Under the pieces are notes generated by a model. It ran no database searches, was not told the origin of the DNA, and worked only from the letters and a program-made list of their open reading frames with translations. A DNA stretch of 64,000 nucleotides. It comes from Carposina sasakii. Lineage: Eukaryota; Arthropoda; Insecta; Lepidoptera; Carposinidae. The stretch is taken from the NCBI GenBank assembly GCA_014607495.2, contig CP053168.1:992001-1056000 (forward strand). The letters are read 5' to 3'. The position numbers were made by a program, and so were the translations under genes. This document shows, piece by piece, positions 22,913-33,700 of the stretch (position 1 is its first letter; every line of letters begins with the position of its first letter).

Positions 22913-25900
22913 GTAAGAAAAATATGAATAAAAGCATTCTTCTTTAAAATACGTCCACGAATGAAAGTAATTCTGGGATTATTTTTTGTCGAATTCTAAA
23001 TAAGGATATGCCAGTGTTAGATTTATTTAGATTCACGCATACAGATTGCAATAAATGTCTCTTATTGTAACGATCTGTTTATGTGATGACAGAATTCAGT
23101 TCGTTTATATAGAGATAATGATTTATATAGGAATTTATACAATTATATTACGTTCTCAAAACTTGAACACAACATTTTTTCAATCTCATTCTCGATCCAT
23201 AGGAACTCAAGAAAAAACTCTTTCTCATCATCAGCGAGAGAGCTATCAAAAAATACATTTCCATACCTACGCAAAAAAACTCCGGCAGACGACTCATGCA
23301 AATTTATTTTTTCCTTAATCCCAAGTAATTCAAGGGTTTGGTCCGGCTAACTGCTTGTCTTTTGTTTTTTTTTCTCCGGCCACCCTTCGCAAAACTTACT
23401 AACGTTACTAAATTAAAAGGTATGAGTCCGTGTTTTTTTGAGGAATCACACGGTTTTGTTTCGAACAATGCGTTGAATTAACTCGCCTTGCTAGTCTTCT
23501 TGCATATTGATGGAATTACTGGCATATATTAGTTTTTTTCGGACGCGCCTGTTTTGAGAAGTAGGTCAAGTGTGTTTAATGAAGTTTAACTCGGTTCACA
23601 TTTATTTTTTAAATTCAATGAGTTTACCTAAATCGTGTAAAAGTATGTAATAATTTCTATAGGAATGGTATTCCCCATGAACTATTTAATATCCGAGTAA
23701 TTGACCCGGTGGCTCAGTGGTAAGAGCGCTGGCACGGAATGCAGAGGTCGCGGGTTCGATTCCCACCCGTGTGAGGAATTTTTTCCATTTCTTTATTAAT
23801 AATTTTATTTAATATTTTACAGAAAGTTATATCTCTGAAATTATTTTACAAGTGTATATTGATGAAAACTTAATGAATATAATATAAACTGTTTCAGGCG
23901 GAGATGACGTTCAGCAGCTATGCGATGCGGGAGAAGAGGAATTCCTAGAAATCATGGCACTCGTAGGAATGGCATCTAAACCTCTACACGTGAGGAGGCT
24001 ACAGAAGGCCCTCCAAGAGTGGGTCAACAATCCAGCCCTCTTCCAGATCCCTATAGTCCCCAACCTGTGCCCTTCCGAAAACCCTTTCATCCAATGCAAC
24101 CAAAGATTATTAAATATACCTCCATCCATACCTAATGTTTTGACAAGGACAGTGGCATCACCCGAGAATAATAGACCAATGTATAGCCCATCTCCTGGAG
24201 CGCCCGAGAATAGCTGTAGTTCGAACGCTTCAGCGCCAAATGCAAGCCCAGTTCACCAATCCAGCACGTTTACAAAGATAGTGTTGCCATCATCGCCTGC
24301 ACCGGCCGCCCCTGTTACGTCAACTGTTGCTAGATCGTACTCACCACAAAGTGCCTGTCCGCCAGCCTCCGCTGGATCCAGCCCCGGCTCCGTCACATCA
24401 CCCGTCCAACTCACGCCAGTGCTGCTCGACGTCCATGTACAAAAGTTGGCAGCGGCTGCGGAGAAGTTGAGCAAACATTTGCCCCAACTTGAGCCGAAGC
24501 CGCAGAATACGAAGAAGAAAATGTGTAAAGACTTGGAGCTAGTGATGATGATGCCGGAGACGGATCCTCGGAGGATGGAGGAGATAAGAAAGTACGCGGC
24601 GATTTATGGCAGATTCGACTGTAAGAGGAAACCGGAGAAGCCATTGACGCTACATGAGGTGAGCCCTTTTCTATATGGAAAAATAAAAACTGTTAAGGTC
24701 AGAATGTCACCTGCTATGTAGCAAGATGTGGCCGCGTAGAGAAGATTGGTTAATCATAGTTAGAATACCTCACCTGCCAATAACTCGCACAAGTCTTACA
24801 CAATTCACTTAATATTAATTCATATAAACGACCATGTATCCCCAGGTGATGGTAAACGAGGCAGCGGCACAGATTTGCCGCTACGTGCCGGCGCTGCTGA
24901 CGCGGCGCGACGAGCTGTTCCCGCTGGCGAGGCAGCTGGTGCGCCGCGCGGGCCTACATTACTCCAAACACGGGTTAGTGTACTTCAAGTCAACAGATGT
25001 TTCCATTTAGCGCCATTTTATAGCTGTAACTCTGCACTGAGGATCGTTAATGAAACAGATATTTTCTCCTGTCCGTTTGTGTGCTAATTTACTTTTCACA
25101 AGGATTAAATAAATTAATTAACTCAGTTAGAATATATCTCGATATGCCTTTCCAATAAGAAAGACACACCTATCGGAGATTGTTAATAATGCGGAAAATC
25201 TTATTGGTTTCTCATAGATGATATAGTTCTACTTGATGATAAAATATTTTTAGAAAATTAAGTTATAGCAATTATTATAAGGTACCTTAATATATAACAT
25301 TTAATAAAAATCAGTGCATATGAGTAAAACTGTTCACAATAATTTCATATTGCAGACTACCAGTAACAGCGTCAACCGGCGAGGATCGCGATCGTGATGA
25401 GGACGAGACTCCCAGCAAGCGACCGCGACAGGTCTCGCCTCTAGTAGACCTCACTGACAGCTAACCTTTCACTCGGGATAGAAGGATAACATAGGGTTTA
25501 TGGGAAACTATACTGGTAAAGGAAGCTCGGGGGGAACTAGAGCTTGAGGACTAACAAATTTTATTATATTTAAATACAAGTATATCATGGTAGGTATAGC
25601 ACTTTACATCAGAGACTTTTCATAAAGTTCATTATTCTTACCTGGTTGATGATTTATTCATACTCTCTTATCAATATCTCACCCTACTCTGCTAAACGTG
25701 GCTGTTGGATCTCCTTTATGATCCTGCAGTTCTGGCTACCCTATTTCGAAAACACGTGTGTATATTTATAAGTCACGTGGTCTTCTCGTGATGTAATTTA
25801 ATTAAATTCAAACATCTACAAATTAAATAAGCCAATGGAGGTCCCAACAGTGTACCCTGGGGAACTCCACGCATTAATGTAATTTAATATTATTGTTTAC

Positions 25901-28016
25901 CGATATTTTCTGTGCAATTTTAATCATTACATTTGATGATATTAATTCATAGCAGTAGGTACCTTAATTCTATTTGCTCTTTATAAGGTAAGCATATAAG
26001 CATGTTAACACTGTCAAACGCTTTATGTAAATCTCTACTATCGCATATTATGCACTGTAGTAATTTTATTTTGCTTTAGACTAACGGGTTGGCACATTTC
26101 AGATATGGTAAGTGTATTTTTTATTATTTAGTTCATGCTTGCTCACACCTAACAACTTCAATGTTTAGGTAGGTATTAAGTACCTTATAATAAAACAAGA
26201 TCTTTTAAACTCATTAAACATCGAATATTTCCTGTTTTAACCAATAATACATAACCCCTATGATTTATTTATTATTAAAACACTTTATTATACTAATAAC
26301 TTTTGGGGCGAACTTAATGCTATTAAGCATTTTCTATCAGTTAATCTATTTTTTGGAGAAAAAGCTTAGGGCCGTACAATAAAAACGAATAACATGAGAA
26401 AAACTTTTAAAAAATGTATGTTTTGTTTTGTGGAAACGATCTCCAAATATTTGCATGTTTTAATTTCTCCATAGTGACTCTAATATTGTTGTGTTTCTTT
26501 AGGAAGCAGATGAAGTCAACCAGGTCCGAGCGAGTCCAGACACGGTCAGGAGCAATTCCAACCATAGGTAGTATTTTTACTATAATTAATTTTAGTAGCG
26601 TTATTTTTATCTAAAAACATAGTTTATTTATCTTCTATTATATAAAAATGCCGCGTGGTACCGGCAGAGTAGAGTTTGTACCAGCCCATGCCTGCCCGTG
26701 GGTATCATACGAGGCGATTAAGGGTTTCCGGGAGGTGGGCAGCGGCGCCTCCCGTATTCACAACATAGTCCGAAAATCACACTGCGGTCACCAACCTCTG
26801 CCCAGCATGGACTGCAATAGGCTGACGATGACGACGTACATCTTCATTTTTTACAATTTCCTAATTATCATGCACATATTATTATAAATCCTAAAAGCTA
26901 GCAACTGCTAGTTGTTTTTACCTGTCTTGGTATCTTACACAAAAAATCTTTGAGCTTTTATGAAAATAACGTATATTAGGCAGCCAGTTCTTGCTATAAA
27001 AAGGTAGACAATAACCTCAAAGTTAAAGTGTACCGTAAATGTTCTGATTTCTTTAAATTAAAAAATCTTGTATTTGTGGCTCATCAGTGATCACTAAACT
27101 GTAGCATTTTCTGTGGCTTTGTGGCTCTTCACTAAGCTTGTTCGCTTCATTTGAACTCAGCTGGTGGGGCGTGAAGGCGGAGAGCGACGACGCGGACTCA
27201 CGCTGCTCACACTCCAGCGCCAGCAGCCCAGCACCGACGGTCAGTCATTCTTTTTACTTGTCTTCTCTTCTATTTACGAGTACATAGACATACGCGGCTA
27301 TTTTTACAAAATAGCCTAAACTACAAGACCATGAAAATATCCTACTAGTGTGATGTTAAAGATCATATAAGTTGCGAACTTATATTATCTGACCTGAGAG
27401 GGCGCTCAATGTTCCATTGTTGATTATTACGATATGTAACGAGATGCAGCTGATGCATTCTAGAAAAGCACTCTTTCTTGTATATCATATCTGTGATAAC
27501 ATACAAACAGCAAAAGAGGAGGCTTTGAGCTATCAAGTCAATACATAATGATGGAATTGACGATAACATGTAAGTAACATTCACCTTCCTACCATCTGCA
27601 GAAGTCTTGTCTACTATATGTTTACTATGTAATAGATATTTATCTATGGACCACGCAAGCAGAAATTTGTAGTGCCGGTTTTGCACTGATACGGATGTAT
27701 AGGTAGATTGCTCTAACATATGTAACTACATAATGTAACATGTAACTGCCTGTGTGTCCATAAAAAATCGTGATTATCTATCTCACAACCCGTGTAATGA
27801 ATTTAATGAATTAACGTTTGGCAGGGTAAACGAGTCTCCATTCTTTCTAAAGGACTAGTTTCTTAAAATTTAAAGCAAGAATCCTCTCAATTCCAGGACA
27901 CGGAGGAATCCAGGCCACAAGTGGTGGCGTCCCGCGGAGATAGCATCATAGCGGTCGCCAACCCCGCGCTGCAGCCGCCCGCGCCGCCACATCCTGCCAG
28001 AAACCATTCTAACTGA
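22811..28016 (+). CDS. nab: Nab (NGFI-A/EGR-binding transcriptional cofactor), 7 coding exons visible
   Basis: Nab proteins are nuclear cofactors that bind EGR/Krox zinc-finger factors (and in flies Rotund and Squeeze) and repress or tune their targets. Exons: 22811-22912, 23898-24658, 24846-24973, 25356-25464 (or 25356-25431), 26503-26567, 27161-27239, 27897-28016. The NCD1 domain (residues ~8-90) shows ELQLYRVMQRASLLAYYD, then GGDDVQQLCDAGEEEFLEI and MASKPLHVRRLQKALQEW, nearly invariant in the family. A Ser/Pro/Ala-rich linker follows, then NCD2 (residues ~215-330) with MEEIRKYAAIYGRFD and ICRYVPALLTRRDELFPLAR. Splice phases agree throughout. The short form ends at 25464 (about 366 aa) and the long form at 28016 (about 443 aa). 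Exon A starts with the second base of a codon, so the start codon is upstream or split by an intron. Identification is secure; the isoform choice needs transcripts. Confidence 0.95.
23690..23800 (+). repeat. tRNA-like repeat, copy 3, in a nab intron
   Basis: Begins ATCCGAGTAATTGACCCGGT, has an A-box-like TGGCTCAGTGGTAAGAGC and B-box GGGTTCGATTCCC, and ends with the shared tail GAATTTTTTCCATTTCTTTA. The T-stem has one mismatch. Same strand and same flanking words as 33843-33960. Confidence 0.65.
23898..24658 (+). CDS. nab: nab coding exon B (rest of NCD1, linker, start of NCD2)
   Basis: Acceptor GTTTCAG before 23898; donor GAG|GTGAGC after 24658. It is the largest exon (761 bp) and carries the end of NCD1, a low-complexity Ser/Pro/Ala linker, and the basic start of NCD2 (KKKMCKDLELVMMMPETDPR). 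Open frames on the opposite strand here are shadows. Confidence 0.95.
24846..24973 (+). CDS. nab: nab coding exon C (NCD2 core)
   Basis: Acceptor ATCCCCAG, donor CGG|GTTAGT. Encodes VMVNEAAAQICRYVPALL then TRRDELFPLARQLVRRAG, the NCD2 core. Strikingly GC-rich compared with flanking introns, as expected for coding sequence. Confidence 0.95.
25356..25464 (+). CDS. nab: nab exon D, with optional internal donor at 25431
   Basis: Acceptor ATATTGCAG before 25356. Read through, it ends DETPSKRPRQVSPLVDLTDS then TAA at 25462-25464. An internal CAG|GTCTCG at 25431/25432 is in phase 0, the phase required by exon E. The basic SKRPR may be part of a nuclear localisation signal kept in both forms. Confidence 0.85.
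26503..26567 (+). CDS. nab: nab exon E (long form only)
   Basis: Acceptor GTTTCTTTAG, donor ATAG|GTAGTA. Encodes EADEVNQVRASPDTVRSNSN in phase 0, ending two bases into a codon that exon F completes. No stop in this frame. Confidence 0.75.
26648..26830 (+). mobile_element. GAT-tailed repeat in a nab intron
   Basis: Nearly full-length head: GCCGCGTGGTACCGGCAGAG, GTGGGTATCATACGAGGCGA, GGGCAGCGGCGCCTCCCGTA, then the GACTGCAATAGGCTGA end. An internal part of the 3' end is deleted. Confidence 0.65.
27161..27239 (+). CDS. nab: nab exon F (long form only)
   Basis: Acceptor TTGAACTCAG, donor ACG|GTCAGT. Encodes SWWGVKAESDDADSRCSHSS and more, Ser-rich and acidic. VKAE resembles a SUMO consensus (psi-K-x-E); whether it is modified is unknown. 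Confidence 0.78.
27897..28016 (+). CDS. nab: nab exon G, terminal exon of the long form
   Basis: Acceptor CAATTCCAG before 27897; TGA at 28014-28016. Encodes an acidic start (DTEESRPQVVASRGD) and a Pro-rich end (LQPPAPPHPARNHSN). Phase 0 with exon F. Confidence 0.78.
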   Translation, partial: DTEESRPQVVASRGDSIIAVANPALQPPAPPHPARNHSN

Positions 28017-28249
28017 CTTTACTTAGTGTCTTTATCTTTTCTCTGATTTTTCTATATATTGCATGTACTAAAATACTGGTATATACAGCCAACTGATAAA
28101 GGCCGTATGTATATTCGGTATATATCTAGTATATTCGCACTTATACACACAAATGACTTGACTACTATAGTACGGACTCGGAGTACGATTGATTTAGTAC
28201 AACGACCTGTCATTATTTATTTCACACCTCGATCATTATCTGGGGACAC

Positions 28250-28600
28250 GCCTCCTGATTACGTAAAAGCAATAGCAAAGCCGAAGCAAAGCGATAGCGA
28301 AAATTGTACAATATTCGCCTTGAAATGTCAAAGTTCCTTTGAAATTCATTTTACGTAATACGAATTTGACAAGCAATCAGCGATTTTTAAATTTAAATAG
28401 ATGTAAATAATCAAGGTTTTGTAAGATCAGCCCCATGATTACCTAATATGCATTAGTATAGCCGAAAAAACGCGAAAGCGAAAATTTTACAATTTTCGGG
28501 TTAAAATGTCAAAATTCCTTTGAAATTCATTTTACGTATTTCTTCGTAAGCAATCAGCAAATTCCGTACAATTTTCGCTATCGCTTTGTAGTTAGGTAAT
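28250..28600. repeat. AAGCGATAGCGAAAATT repeat between nab and the OATP gene
   Basis: Two diverged tandem-like halves, each with GCGAAAATTGTACAAT-type and CGAATTTGACAAGCAATCAG-type words. A related core sits inside the foldback at 59225-59455. Likely a MITE; it contains AATAAA at 28598-28603. Confidence 0.5.
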
Positions 28601-29337
28601 AAAGGGGCAGTTTGTTTACAGTATTCAAAACTTATACCTATTATTATTATTTGAATTGTAGGTAGGTATAATATTCTTATTATACCTATATATTATATAA
28701 ACTTGTATGTTATTTGTAAATAATGTTTTTAGTAAATTATATAAGCCTAAGGTAAAGTCTCTTATTCGTAGGTAATCACGAGGCATAAGTTCAAAAGGAC
28801 TTCAAAAACTGATATATGCACTTGTTAGTACTAAGCTACAAGTTTATTTTGTCATCCACACATCCTGTATGATATTTGAAGAGGTCTGATAAGTGACTTT
28901 ACCTACTTATTATTAAGAGCGCCATAAAATGCCTTGTAGTCGCTGTAAATATTAGTTTTGTAACTTCCAGTAGTAAGTAATTTTATAATTTACTTTATGT
29001 ATATTCGAACCTGATTTAAGTACCTTTTATTTATTTATGTCAAAAAATTTAGAATTTTAAAATGCACCAAACTTGGGTCTATAAAGCTGTTTAGCAATAT
29101 CACTAAGGATATATATTAAAGTTTGTGAAATATTTATCAAATCCGATATCCTTGGTGATATTATTCATACAGCCCTTAAAAGCCCCCAGAAGAATATTTA
29201 TCCAAGGCCTTTTAAAATTTTTCAATGTTGTAAATAACTACACCGTTAAAATTCGTAAACATAAAAAATCTCATTAATGTATATTAACTAGCTTGATTAC
29301 TTTTTTATACTTGATTATATTAATTACTTGATAATAA

Positions 29338-29774
29338 TGTTACGGACTAGGGTTCGATAATTTCGAGCCGTCGATTAAAAGAGGAGAATATAAAAGAGCA
29401 CTTTTTATTTAGTTCACAAACTCACTAAAACACAATACTTCTACTGATCACTATCGATTCCTTATCACTTGTTTAGCTTCTCAATCTTATAACAAGACTC
29501 AACTAAGACTGACTCCGTCGGCCGAGATTCGCCGTATTTATACGGCTCGACGTTCGGTCCCGAACATTCGGGAATATATCCGATCCGAGCGACCCATCTA
29601 CAAAAACCCCGTGTGTTATCCGGGCAAACCTGGAACGTTCTCGGACGTTCTTTCAACGACGCATAAACTAAACACGCCGAGACTACAACAGAACATGCTA
29701 GTAAACGATATTGCGTTCTATTCTGCTACTAGCGACATCTAGTGAGCCAATGGGTAAACTCCCCGGTCGTAACA
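29338..29774 (-). mobile_element. Solo LTR with 4-bp target duplication
   Basis: The 437-bp unit starts TGTTACG and ends CGTAACA, with ATAA directly on both sides (29334-29337 and 29775-29778). On the minus strand it has TATAAATA, an AGTCAGTCTTAGTTGAG start-like region and AATAAAAAGTG as a polyadenylation signal, in that order, giving the transcription direction. No internal retrotransposon sequence remains, consistent with LTR-LTR recombination. Confidence 0.88.
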
Positions 29775-29984
29775 ATAAGTTCAAGAAAATATAATATTAT
29801 ATTTATATTACATCCGAACAATAGGTATTTCATTCTCATCCGATCAATGCCTAAGTATATTTGGTAAATAAAGTGGTATTCTTTACTTTGTACATACAGG
29901 TAGGTACATCTTGAAATTTCTAGAAGTTGTTCTTGGAACGAATTTGCTTTAATCTTGCTAACAACAATAATTGCAAGTTGCAAG

Positions 29985-30330
29985 TCTCTCAGGTTCTACA
30001 GGTTACATTTAAGGGAGTGTGCGTTGGGACTTCACGACCTAATTCCCCCAGCACCCTTCTACCACCGGACGACCAGGGAAACGTCAAGGCGACACCGGTT
30101 CACAGTTGAAGTGCCGAAAACTCGTACGAAGCGTTTTGCTTCTACATACATAGTGCGAACGGCCAAGCTGTGGAACTCCCTGCCTGAATCCCTGTTCCTC
30201 ATGAACTATAATCTTTCGGTTTCAAGTCGAGAGTGAACCGGTTTCTTTTAGGCAAGCGCGCTCCATCTTAGACTGCAATGGTGCTTACCATCAGGCGCGA
30301 TGTGGTCAAGCGTAAGCCTATTTAATATTT
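29985..30330 (+). mobile_element. Jockey/CR1-type LINE fragment (RT ORF end)
   Basis: Two overlapping frames give LHDLIPPAPFYHRTTRE, KTRTKRFASTYIVRTAKLWN and SLPESLFLMNYNLS, the usual C-terminus of insect non-LTR reverse transcriptase ORFs. A frameshift divides it, so it is dead. Confidence 0.8.
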
Positions 30331-30612
30331 TAAAAAGATACTCGAGAATAGCCAAATAAGTGTGAATAACTATAGTGGTTTCCGTGCTGATACAGGGCTT
30401 CACTAGAATACATCAGCTGCATCTCCTTCCGTGCATGTCATAAGAGTCGTTACAGGGGCGTTCCCCAAGGCACTGATCTTAACAATGACGCCGCTATTCC
30501 AAACTTGTCTGTGGAATCTCTTTCATGATCCTGTGGAGAAGTTTCATTGTAAATCTGGAGCTGACATGACCAAAATAAACAGCAAACAAATAATACGAAA
30601 GCACAGCTCCAA

Positions 30613-30794
30613 TCATTTATTAGGATTAGGATCAAATCCAGCCAATGGCGGTCGGTCACCAGGCATGCGACTGGCCAGAAAACTGACACAAGATGACGTC
30701 ACTGTGAGGATAGCACTAGCTACTAGTAGACCCCAGAGCGAAGGGTGGTGGAACACGCAGTTGCCCTCTCGGTTGAAGAAAGCGCAGGTATAGT
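30613..30794 (-). CDS. OATP exon 12 (C-terminus)
   Basis: Acceptor AATACTTTCAG; encodes YTCAFFNREGNCVFHHPSLW, the last helix and a tail ending AGFDPNPNK, TGA at 30615-30613. An open frame on the other strand (30431-30793) is its shadow. AATAAA overlaps the last two codons. Confidence 0.9.
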
Positions 30795-33700
30795 CTGAAA
30801 GTATTACGAAATTGGTTATTTTCAGAAATAAACATAAAAACAGATAAAACCATGGACCAACAAAATAGACAGATGTTTGGGATCCTTTGGTTTTTGAAAC
30901 ACGGTATATAAACGATGCACTTCTCTTCTTCTCAAATCTCTAAAATTCTTCTTCTGAGTTATGCACTGAGTAAAACGACAGATAGTTAGGTAGCAATGGT
31001 TAAACGAATCTTCTAAAAGTCAGTCTACATATTACTACAAAACGGCATCTAAGGTTAGACACTTATTAAAAAGGACATTTGACAGCAAAATGTATGGAAT
31101 ATGTATCTGTCAAATTTTGACAATGTTTAAATTCTTTTGTTATAAATCGGCTAATATTATACAGTCTACTTACGACTGATCCACATGTAGAAGCGATGCC
31201 CCAGCACATGTGTAGCGAAGCCGACAATCGACAGCGACAGCCCCACCGCCGTCGCCTTGTCGCGCACGCGCACTGCGCGCAACATCACCATGCTCTGCAT
31301 CAGGAATGCTGCCGCTGGAGGAACAGATCACAGAACGTTAGCATGATATAACATAAAGACACGGTTTGTTCCCAAATAGGGGTAGTCAGAACTGCAAGTT
31401 TATTAGTGAACCTTTGAGTTCATTAGTCGACTGTTACGATGTGCATAAAGGAGATACGGGTGATGTAGGTATTCTTGTAAACCCCAGGGGCTGACAACCA
31501 GTCATAGATATTAACATTCTTAATAATCGCCTTTAGATGGTGTCATCATTACCAAAATTAAACATAATAAGGAGTGCATCTGGCTCGATAACTAACCAAC
31601 GATCACTGACCTATGTTGCATCTGGATGATCTTATTAGTGGGATATGCGAGCTGATCTGCAATTTTAGCGTGGGTAACCAGTCCGAATCAAATTAGAAAC
31701 CCAAGGTTAGGTTATTATTATTAGTATTGTAGCACTCACCTCCAGTCGCGAGTACCAGCGTGTGCAGCACGACGTAAAAGGTGAAGGGAGTCCTGCACGC
31801 GTCAATGGTGCAGCTCCCGCGGGTCATGCGCTGTAGGCCGCACGAACAGTTCTGGAATACCCTGGGAAATCGAACTGGTTTATTTCCCGTCACTTGTATC
31901 ATTATATAGGTAGATCAGTAGGTACGTATAGATGGAATACATAGATAAGGGAAACAAAGGTCGAGCTAATGAGATATTTAATGAACATGACCTTGTAAAC
32001 GTCACACCTTGTAAAGCGGTATAACTTTCGTGAAGTTTGTAGTAAGAAAGTAATAGTCTGAACGTTTGAAAAACATGGCGAAAGCTCTATGTAGAGACTC
32101 TCCATAATGGTATACCTAATGCTTCCGTCAGTGTTAGGGTTATTTTGGGATACTGATCCCTTAGAGATCTGTGGGAGATTTATGGCTAAAAACATTCAAG
32201 CCCCAACAAAATTTGTCATTAATATAGCAAGACAAAAGCAGCCACTCACATGAACCCGTTGAGGTTCTCATACTCGACGCAGCCGGCCTGGCAAGGGGAG
32301 AAGTACGTCGTGCTGGAGTCGAGGGCACACACGGGACTGTAGCCATAGCGCTCCGAGTTGCAGCTGGGGAAAGAATATGGTATAGAAGTTTTTATTAGAA
32401 TGCAAAGTACCCTGTGCAGTCCCTGAGGTATAGTTAACTCTCGTTTCCTCGTCTTATGTTGCAAATAAAAATATGTGTACGAGTATGTCCTCCTCATCAT
32501 TATTAGTTTCAGTCATGAGAAGTCTACTGCTAAACATTGGTCTCTCCCAAAGACCCCCACTGTGATCGGTTGGAAGCGGTCTGCATCCGTAGATACCCGC
32601 AATTCTAGGTCGTCCTAGGCTAGGTGGCTTTCCCACGCTGGGATTCACGGATGCTGGAGTATCTCATGTAATTGCTATGACTGAAGGTCCAACCATTTCG
32701 TGCTGGAAACTATACCAGACTTACGTGCAACTATTACTGCATTCAGGCTGCTCGTAGTTCCCCATCTCCACACCAGCTATTGGTCCAACATCACATCGCA
32801 ACACAGCAATGGCGACATACACCAGCGCCACGAAGAAGGTCACACCAGCACCAACCTTGGACGCGGTGTTGGCTTTTACACCGTCACTACGGCGCACCGA
32901 GAACCTTACTCGGAATACCTGGAATAAAATTTACATCTACATACGATTTGGTTCCCGAAATGGCTTAGCAAAAACTGAAGGATCATAAAGGAGAACCCAT
33001 AGCTCCGTTGAGGATAGTGGCAATAGATGTAGATGATCAGTGATAAGTTGCTAGCTTATCACCTGAGAAAATACCTGAGTTCCATAGTCTCTTAGGCCGA
33101 AAACTGGATGTCTGCGATTAGCAGGGCGACGGCGGCAGCGGGGCGGGAGCGGTACGATAAACACATAGATTCTTATTGAAGGGAACTGTATGGCAGCGGC
33201 GGCGCGGGGAGCGGCGTCTGAGCAACGAGCCGCGCCCGCTCCCGCCGTCGCCCCGCAAATGGCAGACATCCAGTTTTCGGCCTTAGGACTAAAACAGCGA
33301 TGCAGCTGATATATTCTAGTAAAGCCCCGCATGAGCACAGTATTAAAGTCTAAGCATTGTATTGTATTGTAATAAGAACGTTAAAATTCATCATCATCTT
33401 CCTGCCCTGTTCCCATTTATTTGGGGTCGGCGCAATATGTACTTTTCTTCCATTCATCCCTATTATCCGTCATCTCATTGCCCAGTACACGCATATCCTC
33501 TCTCACACAGTCCATCCAACATTTCTTTGGTCTACCTCTTCCTTTATATCCATCCACATTCATGCACAACGCTCTCGGTAAAATATGCCTTTCATCCCGT
33601 CGCTTTACATGCCCGTACCAAAACAGACGGTTACTTCGTAATTTGTCTATGATCGGCGCAACTTTCAGACTTCCTCTTATATACTCATTTCTTATTTTAT

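Noticed and set aside
24253..24644. Antisense frames over nab exon B
   Set aside because: Shadows of a GC-rich coding exon.
30431..30793. 120-codon plus-strand frame
   Set aside because: It lies over the last OATP exon, whose minus-strand frame has the acceptor, phase and family match.
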